Source of the DNA: Hyphodiscus hymeniophilus
Taxonomy: Eukaryota > Ascomycota > Leotiomycetes > Helotiales > Hyphodiscaceae
Length of the DNA stretch: 64,000 nt
Assembly: GCA_016508695.1 (NCBI GenBank)
Contig: VNKQ01000015.1
Span: 682,001 to 746,000 of the forward strand
Reading direction: 5' to 3'
The notes beneath the pieces were generated by a model. That model was not told the origin of the DNA. It searched no databases and saw only the letters and a list, made by a program, of their open reading frames with translations. Every line of letters starts with the position of its first letter. The first letter of the stretch is position 1. Positions 45,483-58,322 of the stretch are shown here, one piece after another. The position numbers were made by a program, and so were the translations under genes.

Positions 45483-46208
45483 AATGAAAGTCTCGCTCCT
45501 CTGCTTCACGGATGTTCAACGTTGATGGGGCGTTTCAACACCACAATCTGAGATGCAAGGCAATGTTGAAGTCTTCAGCTCCAGCTTTGGAGATCACTAG
45601 AAATCTCAATATAAATGTAGAAATAGTGGAAACGTATAGAATCATAAGTCAAGGTTTCTCTAGTGAGGGGCAGCTATGTTCAACTGTACAGGGTGTTGCT
45701 GTTGATTCGCGCCAATCCTCTCCTCAGTTTGTATGCACGCCATGTCACCTTGTACGTGGCCCGTAGCTTGCGGGGGAGTGGCCGCTTTTAACGTACCCGG
45801 GAATATCAGAAACTGCCACCAGCCCTAGCTTTTTCCACACATTTAATAAAATATATAAAATAAAATCACAAGACCTAAAGTGATAGCTTAAATAGATCTT
45901 AAAAAGGATATTATAATTTCTAGAAAAAGAAATGATGGAAGTTGTGCAAATATGAGTATTGAATCTGAGTGTTGGTTAAAAAGGCGGCTGATTGAAGGCT
46001 GAATGATCTTTCGCCCTATGAAGAGGCCAAGCTAAGCCCCTACGACATCTTTGCTTCTCGCTTTGGGGATATCGCAGCCTTCTTCCTTTCTCCCCTTTTA
46101 GAAACACCCCCATATACTTTGAACTATCAAACACTCCGCGCTCAACTAAATCCCGCTTTGTATGAGTCCTAAATCCAGACAATAGCAAGAACGCATCGCC
46201 CCTGGGAA
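45483..46208. other. Intergenic region with an AT-rich block
   Basis: Holds an AT-rich block at about 45838-45950 (long A/T runs such as AATAAAATATATAAAATAAAA) unlike its surroundings. No transposon ORF or terminal repeats seen. The remainder precedes the Nudix gene. Confidence 0.5.
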
Positions 46209-46829
46209 ATGCTCTCGAGAGTCTTGAACAAGTTCGGTATCATGTCAAGCGCAGCGCCCACGTGCCCTGCTCTCAACTTCACCACCCACCCCTCAGCCTC
46301 ACCCTTCGCCGTCAACTACGAGAGCTATCTCTCCACCCACGCCAGCGAGAGCTCCAAGTACCAGTACATCGCGAACGGGGCCATCGTCTTCGACGGCTCG
46401 ACACCCGAGCGTATCCTGCTCCTCCAGCGCGCCGCCGGCGACAGCATGGGCAGCCTGTGGGAGACGCCCGGCGGCGCCAGCGACAAGGAGGATCCGAGCA
46501 TCCTGTACGGCGCGGCGCGGGAGCTGTGGGAGGAGGCCGGACTGATCGCCGCGAGCGTGGGGCCGCCCGTCGGTGAGGGCTACCTGTTCACTACGCAGAC
46601 GGGGAAGCGCATCGGCAAGTTCAGCTTCGTGGTCGATGTCGAGGAGGGCCCGGATGGGAGGTTGGATGTCAAGCTGAATCCGAGAGAGCACCAGAGCTAC
46701 GTCTGGGCTTCTGAGGAGGAGGTGAAGGCCCGGAAGGTCGGTGATTCGGAGTTGAGGTTCACCAAAAGTGAGCAGGAAGCGGTCGTGCTAGAGGCGTTTA
46801 AGGTGAGGCGAGAAACGCCTAAGTTGTAG
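46209..46829 (+). CDS. Nudix hydrolase, single exon
   Basis: Hydrolyses nucleoside-diphosphate-linked compounds. The 206-residue frame contains GNLWETPGG-like SLWETPGGASDKEDPS, then AARELWEEAGLI, the core REU-x-EE-x-GU of the Nudix box; the spacing from the first Glu is two residues longer than the textbook motif, which is common in fungal members with a DPSIL-type insert. Codon usage is clearly GC-richer than neighbours, especially 46260-46600. The N-terminal 40 residues are family-variable; Met at 46209 or the one at 46242 (MSSAAP) could be the start. The substrate cannot be inferred. Confidence 0.88.
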   Translation: MLSRVLNKFGIMSSAAPTCPALNFTTHPSASPFAVNYESYLSTHASESSKYQYIANGAIVFDGSTPERILLLQRAAGDSMGSLWETPGGASDKEDPSILYGAARELWEEAGLIAASVGPPVGEGYLFTTQTGKRIGKFSFVVDVEEGPDGRLDVKLNPREHQSYVWASEEEVKARKVGDSELRFTKSEQEAVVLEAFKVRRETPKL

Positions 46830-48393
46830 ACAGGATTTGCTATGTCTTATGTTTAAGTTTGCCGAAGGCGGTCCTCAAGTTTATGAGGTTATTGAATCGA
46901 TACACAAGGGGCAAGCGTTGCAATTAGCATTTTTTCTGGAGAATTCATGACCATAACGATCTTTTTGTCAAGCCATAACCAATCCATCATATAGCAGCTT
47001 CTATCCGGCTCTTAACGCAACCTTCACCAATGTTGGAGGAATATATTTAATGCCTGGCGGGAATGTTTTTAGTTACCAATTCAGCAATCGTTCAAAAGTA
47101 TCCAACAGGAAGCGAAACCTGAGCCTTATTCCCCGAGAAACCCTCACAATGTGTACCTTGACCGTCCAAACCTGCGCCTCCGGAGACAAAATAACCTCTG
47201 CTGAATACTGCCTTCTTCCCATGAAGCGCGGCGGGTTCATCACCTCCATTTACAACTGCCCCAACTACAAGTGACTTGCTCGCAACACAATCTGGATTGT
47301 GGCTTATCGAAGTGTGTTCTCCAGCACCGCAGCAAGCGAGCACAAAAAAATGGGAGAGTGTAATGAGGGGTTTGAAGATTGGGTGTTCGTCTTCTTTTGG
47401 AGGACTGGAACGACCGAGGCTACTAATTTCAATTTCTACAATAACGAGGCGTTAGGAAATGGAGCATGAAGGACTGTTTGATGCTGGATCAACGAACGAA
47501 AGAGGTGAGTCGAGGATGGCTTTAGATTGCATGGAACATGTTCTTGCACAGCACTGACAGCAGGATGTTCAAAGGAATGATACTGCTTTAGGCACTTTGA
47601 CCGATTTTGGGAACGTTATCACTTGCATGGCGGCGTCTCATGATGTTCCGATTTGTTACGAAAGGGAAAGGCTATCTTGCGCAATTGAATCATTGAAACA
47701 CTTGGTCAAAAGAGAAAGCTCCTGATTTCAAATGAAGTGTGACACTGTTCATATGGTACGATCATTTGCTCATATTTCAGAAGCGACTTGAGTCTTCGGA
47801 GAGTAGTGTTTTTGTAATGAGCACTAATGAAATTTGCTACTCGCAGTCTATCATTATTTTTCTAATTTCGTGCAGCCATTATAGAAGCAAGTTGGAGTAT
47901 CGACGGTGTTTCTAGCATCAAACAGTATAACCCAAGTCTTTGGATCCGGTTTGGGCAGTTGACGGTCCGGAAATGGCTTCGTATAGTTGGGATTGTCCGT
48001 CAGCAGAGAGAGACAATCATTGTGCTGACTCTGCCAGAGGAGAACACAATGGTATATTTGGGTGGCCTAATCGCGAGACCTCGAGGGTTACGAAGAACGA
48101 TTTGGTTTACGTTCCAAAGTCCTTTTCCGTTGCAATCTTTGATAGCGGGACTGTCTTTGATATTATTTCGTGGCAAACCTCAGCCGGCCTCATGCTTGGA
48201 AGCAGCTGGATATACCCCTTGCTACGTTTCTAATACTGTGTTTCACGAGAAAAGTCGGAGATCTGGTTAACAACCGTTCTTTTCCATTAAAATTGAGATG
48301 TATTTGCTTTCCCAGTTTATCTCGTTTGCTGCGATCGAGACCGAACATTTTCAAATTCCATCCTGGTCCATCTGAGTTCCTTTCCCCGAGATA
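46830..48393. other. Long intergenic region, possible small ORFs only
   Basis: Around 47092-47343 both strands have open frames of 70-85 codons; the minus one is Gly-rich with a hydrophobic lead but no ATG, the plus one has a short Cys-containing end. Neither is supported enough to call. A purine/AT-mixed remainder shows nothing else. Confidence 0.4.
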
Positions 48394-51314
48394 TCAAACA
48401 TGCTGTTCCAAATTCGGCGACAGAGCATCCCTACGCAGCATCTTAGTCCATCGAGAGAAAGAGTTCTTCGCCATAGCTTGCTCCTTGATCTGCATTTTAT
48501 GAATTTTCGGCGGATCCCCGATCTGCACCGTTTCCTCCGCATCTTCGTGTTGGGCTCCAACCCATTGTTCTCCTTCCACACCAGGATGATCCCTTGCTCC
48601 ACCCTGTTTCTTCCTCGTAAACAATGTTTTGAAATTAAACCAAAGACTTAATCGATGAAGAATGAAAAACCCAATGAGCCATTCGGAGGGCTTGAAGCTC
48701 TCGTGCTTCGGCTTGAAAGTCGCAAATCTCCCCCCTTTCTCACGCCAGTCATTATCGGGATCTATCTTCATTTGTGCGATGATGTTTCTCTTGTGTTTGT
48801 CGTAGAGACGATGGCTAAAGTTGACCATGTTGTTTAGGTTGAAGACGACAAGATAGGTGCCTAAGCCGACTAGGATGACGACGATCAGAAGAGCTTTCAG
48901 GCTGAATAATGTGTTATTGACACTCCAGATTGACTAAACATAGTTAACTTTGTGGTAGGAAAGGAACGAGAGGAATGTACCATGCAGAAAGAAAGTGGTA
49001 GGAAGAAAATGCTGACGAAGGTCAGAAGTTTTATGTTTTCCCCTAGCCTGGTAGACGCTCTGCTTTCCATCACCCCACTCGCACTAAACAGCTACAAGGA
49101 AAGAATTAGTATCTTGTACTAAGGGACTTGGAAGCTGCAATCCCATGACTTTGAACGGAGCAAGCTATGGTGGGTGGTTGGAGAATGGATGCTTCGCTTA
49201 CCCCGTCACGCAGAGCAATCGCTTCTTCCCTTTGAGCTCTGAGTTTCATCTTCAGACCGATCAACTGCTCCAGTCTCTGTTCTATTACTTTATTTTTAAA
49301 TTTTCCGTCGGATGTGCGCCAGGGCTTCAGAAGAATGTGCTTTTCCAAATGTGCAATATTCTCAGAGATACTGACATCCAATTCTGCCAAGTAATTGATC
49401 GCCCAGAAGTACTTCCGTGATCTCGAGAAGGTATCGTCGTCGAAGAGTAGACTATCATGGGCGTCCGGATCTGAGAGGGTATCTCGATGGCCGATGAGCC
49501 AGGCGAAGTAGTTTGCGATGTCGGCCTATAGCTTTTGTATCAGAAGTTTCTCTTCGACATTCAAACTTTAACATAACCAGCGGCAGAAATCTAGGGCGAC
49601 TCCAATATAACTTATTCCTTCATTTGCCACTGTGTGAATCGCGTATCCGGATGAGAAATGGGAACTGTTACCCATCGTTGAGCCACCATACGCATGGTAA
49701 ACTCAACCATATGATGAAAGACTTCATCAGCAGTCTGCTCCTTTATAAGCCCAGGAATTTTGTCGTAAAGATCGAAATTGTTAGGGCACAGGTAGAAAGA
49801 AGTCCAGTAATTTCGGTTTTGATCTGGAACGACCACTATCTTCGCCACCATCAGTGAACCAACACCAATTACACTATGCTGGAGAGTTGACCGACCGTGC
49901 AAGCACTCTCCCGGATACGACGACTCTTTATACCGAACAAAGTTTCTAGATCCTTGTCATTGTCACTGTGAAGCCTGCCCGACCGCCAGATCTCTCCCAC
50001 AAGCTCTTCATCGTTCGTCAAGTCGACGATCTCATAGAAGGTGACATGAAAAGTCAGACCGTCGTCGTTTTGGGGCGTCTGCCACATGCACTCTTGATGA
50101 TGTAGCAAAGCCTGATTAACAGCATTCATTCCCGTGTATGTTTTCTCGTGCTTGTCCTTGTTGCGATCCGTCAAGAACGGTAAGATAGGACTGACAATTG
50201 GCAGTGCCTCAGTCCATGGGTTGCGAAAATTCTGAGTCCAAGTTTCGTGCTCGTCAATGAGCTTTTTGGATAGGCCACGTACCTCACTATTCAGTGTTAG
50301 TAAAACTCACAAAGTGTGACTCGTAACTCACATCATTCTGTTCCAGGGCGCGGTTTTGATAGGGTCGCGCCTAAGAGGAGTGGAGAGGGGGTGCTTCCTG
50401 TACTTTCCTGTAAGTACTTCAGCTCTGTATTCTGCGGCAGATTCTACGAAATTTGGGTCGAAGCCAAAATCCGTAACTCTAAAACTTCCTCGTTTAGCAG
50501 AGTCAGTTGCGTTTTGATATTCAAGCCTGTTTGACACATCGCCCAGTGTCTGAAGAAGATGTGTGACTCTATCTTTGTCAAGACGTTCCAGAAGATGCTG
50601 CTGAAAGGTCATTTCAATCCTCCCATCGGGTGGAATTGTCCAAGAATCTCCAACGTATTTGGTCCAAAGTGCTTTCGCCTCGTCCGAGCCGTATCTCACA
50701 TCCAGAGCTCTTCCCAGAGACCGAGTGGTAACCCATTCTGGTGGAGGAGGAAACTTGCTATAAGTAGGATCATCATCGATCTCAATGACCCGGCTTTCAG
50801 CAGTCTTTGGTGGCGGAGGAATGGAATGCCATGTTGCCGTCCGCGAAGTCGTTGTCGGGTTCGGGCTAGACATTTCACCCTGGTTTGTTGAACCCCATGG
50901 GGTATTCCGACTACTATCTTGCCTCTTCGAACTCGAAGTGCTCCCACGAGATTGACGGCCTGCATTCGAATTCTGACGACCTCGACTACTGAGACTGCCA
51001 TTTTCAATTGATATCAATGGTCTTAAATCTCGAGGCCCTGGTTTAAGGGCAATTGGGGGAGAGTCCTCTATCCGAGTAGTGGTAGGAGACGTTCTCCCTT
51101 CAGTAGTGCCCTGGATTTCCTTGCTGCCGCCGAGCTGCTGAGACTCGCTGACATCAATTGAAGCTATCGCTCCAACCTTGGCATCTAGAACGCTGATGCG
51201 GGAGTCTTGAGCTTCCAGGTGGCTATCAATTCGCTTTAAAACATCCAATATCTCTTTCAGCAAAATAGTGCTTTGAGGAGACTTGTTTTCATCGTTTTCG
51301 CCGCTTCCTCCCAT
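48394..51314 (-). CDS. CorA-like Mg2+ transporter-domain membrane protein, 6 exons
   Basis: Exons 51314-50332, 50286-49896, 49839-49672, 49525-49202, 49091-48981 and 48933-48394 join to 838 residues with all phases kept; the third intron (49671-49526, 146 nt) is the least certain. The N-terminus has a coiled coil (LLKEILDVLKRIDSHLEAQ) and a long Ser/Pro/Arg-rich disordered part. The second half has a helical region (KYFWAINYLAELDVSIS) and two C-terminal membrane helices: LLTFVSIFFLPLSFCMSIW and LLIVVVILVGLGTYLVV. This matches fungal CorA-like proteins, which usually lack a clean GMN motif, as here (SIWSVN occupies that place). Ion transport is therefore unproven. The last exon encodes a basic cytoplasmic tail. 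Confidence 0.8.
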
Positions 51315-52046
51315 CTCATCTCAACTCCGCGACGTTGGTGAGGCTGTGATATTTTCCGGGGGAGCACGGCACAGTGGAATTTGGCGTACCACTCTGTAGA
51401 GGTGGATATCTGTTAGGAGTCGTTGAGTATTTCGTCCACGAGCATTTGAGTGTATAATTTCATCTTAGATAGAGGAGTCATACGTATGATGTTGATGGGG
51501 GGAGGGGGGAGGAAGGCCGCAAGGCAGACTCAAGTCGCATAACGAGCCGCCACGCTTGTCGAGGTCTGCATGGCTGGACGACCCCTGCGATAGCCAACTA
51601 GCCGGGCGTACATGACTAATGCGGTCCTTGAAACCAATGTAACAGAACTTGGAGTGGAACGAGAAATTCTTCCACGCTCACATCAAAATGTACATTGGGT
51701 AGGAATGGTGGAGAACTTCTCCAAATGAATAATGCCCACTAGGAAACGGCAAAGAATATTCCAATGGTTTCGAAACCGCAAGAGCAGCTCTATTTTCGGA
51801 AGCTATGTACAATCCATCATATGCGTCGCGTCGATTGAAGAACCTTGATGCTCCTATGATCGTAACCATTAGTAAACTTGCTGCCTCACCCAGCAACCCA
51901 GTACTCTTCAGGCCATTAAAATTGGCAAAAACTGGTACATGCAATATTCTAGGTATCATTGCAAATGCTGCGCTCCTGTTCCGAAAGCGCCAGAGCAAAA
52001 ATCCCAATGCCCAGCTAATGCCCCACCAGCAAACGCCAAAAATTCC
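51315..52046. other. Intergenic region
   Basis: Between the CorA-like gene start and the BRCT gene stop. Contains two G6 runs at about 51497-51509. A 110-codon minus frame (51678-52007) starts at GTG and lies just beyond the BRCT stop; it has no family signature. Confidence 0.5.
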
Positions 52047-55000
52047 TCAATCCTCTAGCAGCTGACCAAGGATCAGGCTTTGGATAATCACCTCGTCGGT
52101 AATAATCCTTATCTTTTTGGGTCGTAGACCCATGTCCTCCTCTACTGCGGCCGGTCCTCTCTTTCTCTTCTTTGACCCTGAGGCTTTTGTAGAAGACGAT
52201 CCGAAAATGGCGGCCTCAGCAGCTAATTCATTTTTGTCAACGTAGAGTAAATCCCAAGATTCGTCGTCCAACAACTTTTTTCGTGCTTGCACATGATCCG
52301 CGACTTGGTCAATTCGTACAGGACCCATAGCTCGAGTGAGGAAGGCATAAGCCTTTCGCGTTTCCTCCTTACCTTTGGCAGTGACTAGTAGAACCGATCT
52401 TCCATCAAGGAGCTTCTCCCTCGATAAAAGAGTATCAGGGAATCTCGCTTCGTTCGCCGAGTACCGAGCCAAAGTGCGGCTGCGGATTGCGTTGCCCAGG
52501 AAGGCCGACTGTCCAGCACAAAGTAAATACGGAATCCAATCGACGACTTCTCCCTTAACGTCACAAGTCAGAATCCATCTCCCTGAGATACATGGCAGGC
52601 CTAGGGCCAAAGCCTGCATGTATTTCGCTTTTCGAGAATGTTCATCCGCGATCAGAGCAACAAACCCAATTGACTTGGCAGCAGCCACGGGGGTCAACTC
52701 AGCATTTTCATCACTAGTTCGTGACCGCAGCAGAGACGCAGACTCGAATAACTTCTCAAAACCATCCTCAAGAATTTGACCACCATGTTCGGTGATCAGG
52801 CCGGTTACCTGCGATTTCTCCTGGCCCTGCTTTACATACGAGACAGCGAAGGACATATTGGCGAAGAGGCTGTTTGACTTCTTCGATCTCGAAATTCCAT
52901 CCAGTGTAGCGGAGGGGAGAGCCAGAGGATCATCGCTGGACTCTCTTACGAGATGAGAGATTGATTGACGCTTCGAAGCTCTGGTAGAGGCCTCTTCGTC
53001 ATCGAGGACAACGGCCTTACGTTTCGAAGAACGAGTCGGAGGAGCTGAAGCCGGGGTCTGTCCTCCGATCTCCTGGCCTTGAATGATTGACCGCCGTGTG
53101 CTTTGTTGTCGAGGCAGCGGGACGAATGGTAGCCCTTCCTTCGAATAAGCGCCCTGGGTCGCCGCCTTGTGTGTCTTCGGCGCAGGTACAGGGGCGGGAG
53201 TCGTGTTCTTGGCTTCGGAGCGCGTCCCATCCTTCTTTCGTGTGGAAGATCTTGTACTCGGCACTGGAGTAGACTCTAAAGCAGGAGTCGATCCTAAAGA
53301 TGATAGTGGGGTTGATAAAATGCTTGACACATCAGAGACGTGTTTCGATGAGCGAGCAGAGTTGGCATTGGTGGAAGATATAGGTTTTGCAGACCGGGAC
53401 GACCGAAGCTGGCTTTTTGAGGTGGTAGTCTCATCAGACCGCCTCAGAGCTTTGGATGGTCCTTTCAATTCTCCCTTCGTTCTCAATCCACCTCGTTTTG
53501 CAATTGGCTCTTTCGGTGGTTTCGGTACTGCTTTAGGGGCCCTTTGGGGACGATCCAGTGCTTGTCTGGGCGTGTCCTCTTGGCATGGGGTCTCGATTGC
53601 GCCAACAGGCACAACTTGGTCGACGATTTGTGGCGCAATTACCGCTTCATGATTTTCGTCGATACTTGCAGCTTGCGATTGTCGCTGTGGCCCATCTAAT
53701 CTCTTCTCTTTATCGTCTTCCGAGTCTTTCTGAGGTTCATCAAGGGCAACGTCGTCGGTTGCATCATTATCGTTTATATATACCCGGGGAGCAAGTGCCT
53801 CGCTGGTAATGGTTGATAGATTTCCCCCTGCGTCTGGGGGCTCGAAGGAAGGAAAGCCCTTCGTTCGTGACTTCGGTGGTGGGGTTGGAGAGAAGCGCGA
53901 ATTTATGGCACGGTCAAATTCGATGTCTTGAGTAAAGCCGGGTGCCTCGTCGACCACAGCATCATCATAAACATTGTCCGCGAAGGAGAGACTTGTGACC
54001 TCTCCCATAAGACGAATTCGATCCCCTCCTAAGGGACTTGTCTCTAGTATCGTGTTGGGAATGGTTGCGTCTGCTCCATCAGACAAGACATGAGCAGGTT
54101 TACTGACAACTGGGGTTTTGAGATCATTGCGATTTGTTGACACTTCTTGCAAAGGAAGACTTGGTTGCGACAGCTCCGATGGGTTCTTTAGTGGACTGGA
54201 GACCTCTTGTGTCTGAGATGAAGTGCACAAGTCTGGTACTCGATGAGGCTCCACAGACGGCCAACGGGATGGTAACCGTGGTGAGGATTTTGGCAACGTG
54301 ATGTCCCTGGTCTCAACTTGGGATGCACGTCGTGTAGTGACAATTACGTCTGGAAGGTCGATGGCTTCAGCTTCCTCAACAATTGCCTGAGAATCTATAA
54401 CAATGTCTTCCTGTTGTGTATCTCGGGCATCTGTTCCTTTACATTGGGCAATATAATCCTCCTCAACGCTGCGGCGTCTCCCACCACTGGCAGGGACTTC
54501 GACGTCTCCGGAGATACCAGAACCGGGTCGACTAGAAGTCACTTGAGCAAGTTGTCTGTGGACCTTCGCTTCGCGCTCTCGTCGTTGGCGTTCTCGTGGT
54601 ATTCTTGCCTCGGTATCTGACTCAGACTCGATTTCCGATTCGGAAGTACTAGACTCTTTCTGCCGACGCTCTTGTGACTCTTTAATGGAAACATATGTAT
54701 CACGGGGCTCGTGGCGAGATCGCGTGTAACCGAAGGATCGGGAGGAGGTAATTGGAGGGCTTTCGAAACGCTGATGTGATTCTGTGGACTTGCTACGAAG
54801 CATCGTACGCACTGAAGATTGTAGCATCGAGATTTCTTCGCCGTGCCGTTCGAGGGGTGAAGTAGCCAGTGCCTTCTCCGGGGAAGAGCCACTGTAAACG
54901 TCTGGGGATGGCCGCGAAGATGTAGGACTAGCAATATGTCTGCCAATGGAAGAAGGTTGAGTAGCTCCAAACATCTCATGGCCTTTCAAGACACTACCCT

Positions 55001-55913
55001 TCTGCAAGAATGGATTCACCGGAGCAGGTGTTCTGGGTTCGTAGGACGGCTGCGACTCCTCCTGTGCGGGTGGATTAAATGAGGCATCCTGGGAGGTACC
55101 TTGATCCGACATTTGGTTCTCTGGCGCAGTGAGACACAGGTTAACATGCCCAGTATCATTCTCTCCATACGTGTGTGCCGTGGAGTCGGTGACCGCAGAG
55201 TGGTGCTGCTTGGTCAATCCCAGGCCCTTCTGCGTATGGTTATCGTCGGCATCCTTATCGACAACTCCATCGTCTGTAGATGACAACTGATTGGCAAAGA
55301 TGCTTAGATGGTATGCATGATAGACCGATTCAGAGTTCGCTTGGGTGGGCGAGAGGGAGCTTTTCGGCGAGAAGTCCTCCATCTCCTTGATCGCCTTGCG
55401 GTATTTCTCATCGAAGCCTATAACCTGCCGGTGGAACTCCCTGCCCTCAGTATTGATCGGTCGCAACTTGCCTTGGGCGTCGCGTCGAAATTGGAGGGGG
55501 TTTTTCCAGGAACTGGAATCATCATCTACGCCATCGATAGGTACTTGTAGATTTCGAGCTTGTTGAATGAAGTCCTTATTGCGGGCTTCCTCTTCGGCCG
55601 GCAACGTAGGTTCAACCCGTATGATCACTTGCGATGTGCTGTGAGATTCGATGTCGTCGTTCTCAGTTTCGCCTTCTGCCTCAATGTTCGCATTCGACGC
55701 GATCTCCTCTTCGACTGGGATTCTGGGGCTGCTCTATTAATTGGTCAGCTTCACTGTCAACCTTGCAATCCGGTGGCGTAGTTGCAGATCATCCAATACC
55801 ACAGCACTTACCGAGAGGAACTCGTTCTGGAGATGAGTGCACAGCTGTGTATCAAAATCTTGACCTTCACCATTGTACGCCGCCTCTTCGGCTTTCTTCA
55901 CTGATGTGGACAT
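52047..55913 (-). CDS. Rad9/Crb2-like DNA damage checkpoint protein (tandem BRCT), 2 exons
   Basis: Adaptor that carries the damage signal from Mec1/ATR-type to Rad53/Chk-type kinases (family knowledge). A first exon at 55913-55812 (34 codons) and a 78-nt intron precede 55733-52047, giving about 1262 residues. A long disordered middle is rich in SQ/TQ sites (for example TSQDA, SSQTQE), fitting kinase targeting. The C-terminal 250 residues form two BRCT repeats: SFAVSYVKQ through ITEHGGQILEDGFE and LGLPCISGRWILTC, then LLDGRSVLLVTAKGK to WDLLYVDKNEL. A PKKIRII basic patch may be a nuclear signal. The Crb2-type Tudor fold is expected upstream of the BRCTs but was not clearly seen. The name rests on architecture, since other BRCT proteins share it. 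Confidence 0.8.
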
Positions 55914-57647
55914 TGCTGCATCGCCGAAGCATGTTGGAGTTGGAATGGACTTTCACGCGAATTTCAATGACCCAATGCCGCACGTGGGCACGTGATAGTT
56001 CTCAAACTAAAAATATCGGTAAGAACGAAGGCAGCAACCGCAGTCTAGCCCCGTTGTGTTCACTGCTGAAGTCCTTAGTATTTCATTGTATGGATTCCAC
56101 TCGTCCTACGCAATCATCCGTTGTGATCATGGGCGTTTGGGTCAAGACAGGCATGTCCTTTGTCAGAACCTCCCAACAGCTCCTGAGCCATCAGAGTCCA
56201 CAAGCTTGTATTCATTCACGCAGTTTGAGCCCTTGTCATCTTATCAATCAACATACGCGGATTTCCAAATGGATTTTCGATGTACAGGCTGGAAGCAGCC
56301 AAGGATGCAACAATCGTGGTATTGGTACCTCAACATACCCTGCAAGAATGAGAGGAGACAGTGTCAGCTCAGCTCATTAATCCATCCCAGTGGGCATTCT
56401 GAGTGTTCCCATTTGCAATAGCATCTTCTCCACGCTTAATTGTCTAATAGCATCATATATTGAAGATGAATCATTGATATCATCACTTATAGCTCCATTG
56501 TGATTAGTGCTTTTAGCTGTTGTTCATTGCTCATTTTTGCTGGTCCTGTGGGCGTCTATAAATCGCTGAGAATCCCTCATCGCTGAGACCCCCGAAATAT
56601 TCGACCATAGATAGACGGTTGGAATTGTTTGAATCAGGTGTTTCAGTCTGTCGATCTATCCTCGTTGTGCTTCAATCGAGAATCAAATGCATATACAGAT
56701 GTCAAGAAGATGGAAAGGCATATTGCAAATATCCAACCTCCAGGGTCTTTTATAAGTGAAATTTTGCTTCTTCTTCTTCCTCCTCCTCCTCCTCTCCTTT
56801 CGTTGTTGGGCTACAAATGGGAGAAGGTTTCTCTCTATCATTGTTAACTTTGGCGGATGATAAGCAGTAGTATCTTACCGCCACGAGTTGATCTAATTGT
56901 ATCCCGGAGCATTTCCAAACATCGACCTTTCGTACGTCAATACGAGAAGGGTTGAAGGTGCCAGTGGAGAATCGTCTAGCCGGCTTTGGTCGCAGCGCCG
57001 GTTTTGGTACAAGTCCTTGGATGGCAATTTCACAAATAGCTGAACATACAATCGCCACTCATGTTGAAATTGACGTGTGCAGCCCCGCCGTCGGGACTTC
57101 ACAACCGGTGCAATTTTAGTAACAAAATGCAAGCTTCCGTTCAAGCTCGCTTAGTATTAGTTGTCGGGCTGCAATGTTGAGGACTTAACCCCGAAGAGGC
57201 GTGTGGTCACCTGTGTTCTGTCTTTCAATCTCGACTTTCACTCTGAGAACAGCATTAGGACGCTGCAGGTTTCATGGCCGTGAGGGCAAGTGAGCCTTGG
57301 AGCCGAATGTCTCAACGCCCCGTGGGCTGGATACGCCAATCCTAAGGTTTCTTCAAGCCATCCCGACTTGGCTCTTCTCAGCCGTTCCAAAACCGGCGAT
57401 GTGCAATACAACATTCATCTCTGCTGACAGGAACCCAGACAGGCTGTGCTTTGCAGCCATAGACTCACAGAGATACCGCCACTGTAGGTTGCTTTCATTA
57501 TAAGCAACGCGTGGTAGCACTCTCCAGGATATCAATTTTTCTTCCTTGTCAACCCGTCTCAGACTCTCAGTTCGCTCCTCCAGTACAATTTTTGCAATTT
57601 TCATTCCACTTATTTGGTCCAAATACTTTTGTAGCTATAAAGTCAAC
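55914..57647. other. Long intergenic region with a pyrimidine microsatellite
   Basis: No supported gene in 1.7 kb. Overlapping frames at 55634-56421 read against the BRCT first exon and its promoter and look like chance. Confidence 0.45.
56766..56798. repeat. TTC/TCC trinucleotide microsatellite
   Basis: Four TTC units followed by five or more TCC/CTC units on the plus strand, in intergenic sequence. Probably polymorphic in length. Confidence 0.8.
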
Positions 57648-58322
57648 ATGATTCTCATCACTTTCTTCCTCCTCGGTTTCGCAGCGTTTGTGCTCGCCGA
57701 CCCAATTCCACAGGCTGCTGCCACCACCGACCTAGGCAGCTTCACCACCGATTCTGGAAGCTCACCTTCTGACATGGCCTCCATGTCCGATTCTCTGGCC
57801 TCCCTCTCATCGCTCCTCTCTCTCGAGTCTGGGATGCCAACACTAGCCTCTTTCGCCGAGTCAGTCCTCTTGACCGCCGTCCCTACTGACGTCCAGACGG
57901 GCGATCTTTGCCAAACCACTACACCCGGCTGGTACAAATCCCTCCCCGGAGATGTCAAAAGCGCTCTTTCTAGCTACGACAGTGCGTTTGCCAGCTGGTA
58001 TTCTGTTCATAGCACGGATTTGGATTTAGGTTTGACGTCGGACTTGACGGCCACGCTACCGGGCAACGTTTGTGCTGGTACGGTGTTTGCTTCGGCGACA
58101 ACAGAACCGACTTCGGCTGCTACTCCGTCAACTGGACCTTCTACTGCTGCTAGAGGGACGACTGCTACGATTACTGGTACGGCTGCGACAGGGAGTGAAA
58201 CTGCGGCGAGTGGGTCCCCAAGTTCGTCTTCATCGACAGCCGCTGCCCCTCACGCAACTGAGGCTGTTGGTTTTAGCGTAGCTGGTATTGTTGGTGTATT
58301 GGGATTAATGGCTGCGTTGTGA
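57648..58322 (+). CDS. Secreted Ser/Thr-rich GPI-anchor-type surface protein
   Basis: A 224-residue single-exon protein. The signal peptide MILITFFLLGFAAFVLADP is obvious. The middle holds a small domain with two cysteines (GDLCQTTTPGWYKSLPGDVK and LPGNVCAGTVF) and the SSYDSAFASWYSVH block seen in many small fungal cell-wall proteins. A Ser/Thr/Ala-rich stalk (residues 155-200) follows, and the C-terminus is hydrophobic (VAGIVGVLGLMAAL) after a small-residue site, as expected for GPI addition. The frame is open upstream but lacks the signal there, so the start at 57648 is chosen. Role is probably cell-wall structural or adhesive. Confidence 0.85.
   Translation: MILITFFLLGFAAFVLADPIPQAAATTDLGSFTTDSGSSPSDMASMSDSLASLSSLLSLESGMPTLASFAESVLLTAVPTDVQTGDLCQTTTPGWYKSLPGDVKSALSSYDSAFASWYSVHSTDLDLGLTSDLTATLPGNVCAGTVFASATTEPTSAATPSTGPSTAARGTTATITGTAATGSETAASGSPSSSSSTAAAPHATEAVGFSVAGIVGVLGLMAAL

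Noticed and set aside
47092..47343. Small secreted-protein-like minus frame
   Set aside because: Hydrophobic lead looked like a signal peptide, but no ATG or upstream exon could be found and the opposite strand is equally open.
55634..56421. Long plus frames at the BRCT gene start
   Set aside because: Antisense to the first exon and promoter of a well supported gene; no family feature.
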